Part shown: one piece after another, positions 14,305 through 14,583 of the stretch
Position numbering within the stretch: position 1 is the first letter of the stretch
Layout of the letters: each line of letters opens with the position of its first letter
Assembly: GCF_046484155.1 (NCBI RefSeq)
Contig: NZ_JAWOBT010000046.1
Span: forward strand, 1-14,583
Origin: Alkalibacterium sp046484155
GTDB lineage: Bacteria > Bacillota > Bacilli > Lactobacillales > Carnobacteriaceae_A
Reading direction: 5' to 3'
DNA length: 14,583 nucleotides
Translations under genes and position numbers: made by a program
Notes under the pieces: model-generated
What the model was told of the DNA's origin: nothing
The model's input: the letters and a program-made list of their open reading frames with translations, nothing else
Databases searched by the model: none

Positions 14305-14347
14305 AAAAACACTTTGCTCTAAGAAATTTTAGAGCAAAGTGTTTTTT
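14305..14347 (+). terminator. Rho-independent terminator of copYAZ
   Basis: An 18-bp stem pairs 14305-14322 with 14329-14346, with the core CACTTTGCTCTAA and TTAGAGCAAAGTG, a 6-base loop, and six T residues at 14342-14347. It begins 12 bases after the copZ stop. The A-run on the left may allow it to work in both directions. Confidence 0.93.
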
Positions 14348-14382
14348 CTTATTTTAATTCATCTCTCGTTGAAACAAAATGG

Positions 14383-14411
14383 CTTACAGAAAGAAGGAAA
14401 TAGTGTATCAT
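14383..14411 (+). promoter_or_regulatory. Candidate promoter for the gene at 14471
   Basis: CTTACA (14383-14388) and TATCAT (14406-14411) are 17 bp apart, about 60 bases upstream of the ATG. The -10 has five of six consensus bases and the -35 four. Confidence 0.35.
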
Positions 14412-14470
14412 AAAATCAACTAATAAAAAGAATAGCGATAAGTTTACGATATGTGAAAGAAGGTGAGTAG

Positions 14471-14583
14471 ATGAATAAAGGTAAAGCATTCGTTCCGTTC
14501 AGATTTGAATTATCTCCTATAAAACAAATGGCCATGTTTCATTTCCATAAGAATCCAGACACAGAATACGATACGTTTGAGTT
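14471..14583 (+). CDS. Partial unknown protein (N-terminus only)
   Basis: An ORF opening with ATG 14471 behind AAGAAGGTGA (4-base spacer) runs off the window after 37 codons. It begins MNKGKAFVPFRFELSPIKQ and continues with MAMFHFHKNPDTEYDTFE. There is no signal peptide or membrane helix in this part. I do not recognise the family. The good ribosome site and the independent position after the cop terminator support a real gene with its own promoter. Confidence 0.6.
   Translation, partial: MNKGKAFVPFRFELSPIKQMAMFHFHKNPDTEYDTFE

Noticed and set aside
1..14583. CRISPR arrays, tRNA or rRNA genes, insertion sequences, integrase or attachment sites
   Set aside because: I looked for regularly spaced repeats, tRNA-like folds, transposase or integrase ORFs and flanking direct repeats, and saw none that could be supported.

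Overview
The window comes from a low-GC Gram-positive bacterium (Bacillota). It has strong Shine-Dalgarno sites, GTG and TTG starts, and a copY-copA-copZ operon under paired cop boxes, an arrangement typical of Lactobacillales. The joint presence of an ATP-grasp ligase, MurE-type ligases and an Asp/Glu racemase fits lactic acid bacteria that build D-Asp or D-Glu peptidoglycan cross-bridges. Carnobacteriaceae would be my guess, but the genus cannot be read from the sequence.

Left edge (1-1661): a short repeat-like non-coding stretch, a minus-strand terminator, and a minus-strand MATE efflux transporter. A perfect 8-bp inverted repeat sits in front of the MATE gene. A 419-bp divergent spacer follows, holding a candidate leader ORF and hairpin.

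Centre (2081-10604): seven genes on the plus strand with gaps of 8 to 81 bp. They encode a PepV-like M20 dipeptidase, an ATP-grasp ligase, a divergent MurE-type ligase, a TraX-family membrane protein, a membrane-anchored SH3-VanX-type M15 metallopeptidase, a second MurE-type ligase, and an Asp/Glu-family racemase. Two internal promoters can be proposed, before the M15 gene and before the second ligase. The set suggests a non-ribosomal route that makes, attaches and trims a peptide containing a D-amino acid. The conservative reading is peptidoglycan stem and cross-bridge synthesis (L-Lys or L-Orn addition plus D-Asp or D-Glu addition). The less conservative reading is an undescribed Mur-ligase peptide pathway. 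Both ligases lack the textbook amino-acid-specificity motif, so the sequence alone does not settle this. It is the most interesting part of the window.

Spacer (10605-11132): about 400 bp with no convincing gene but several inverted repeats, then a strong terminator directly against the cop promoter.

Right (11056-14347): a complete copper homeostasis operon. CopY is the copper-responsive repressor with a CxCx4CxC hook, CopA is a Cu(I) P1B-ATPase with two metal-binding domains, and CopZ is a chaperone. The operon ends in a strong terminator. By eye it is richer in G and C than its neighbours. A new gene starts at 14471 and runs off the end.
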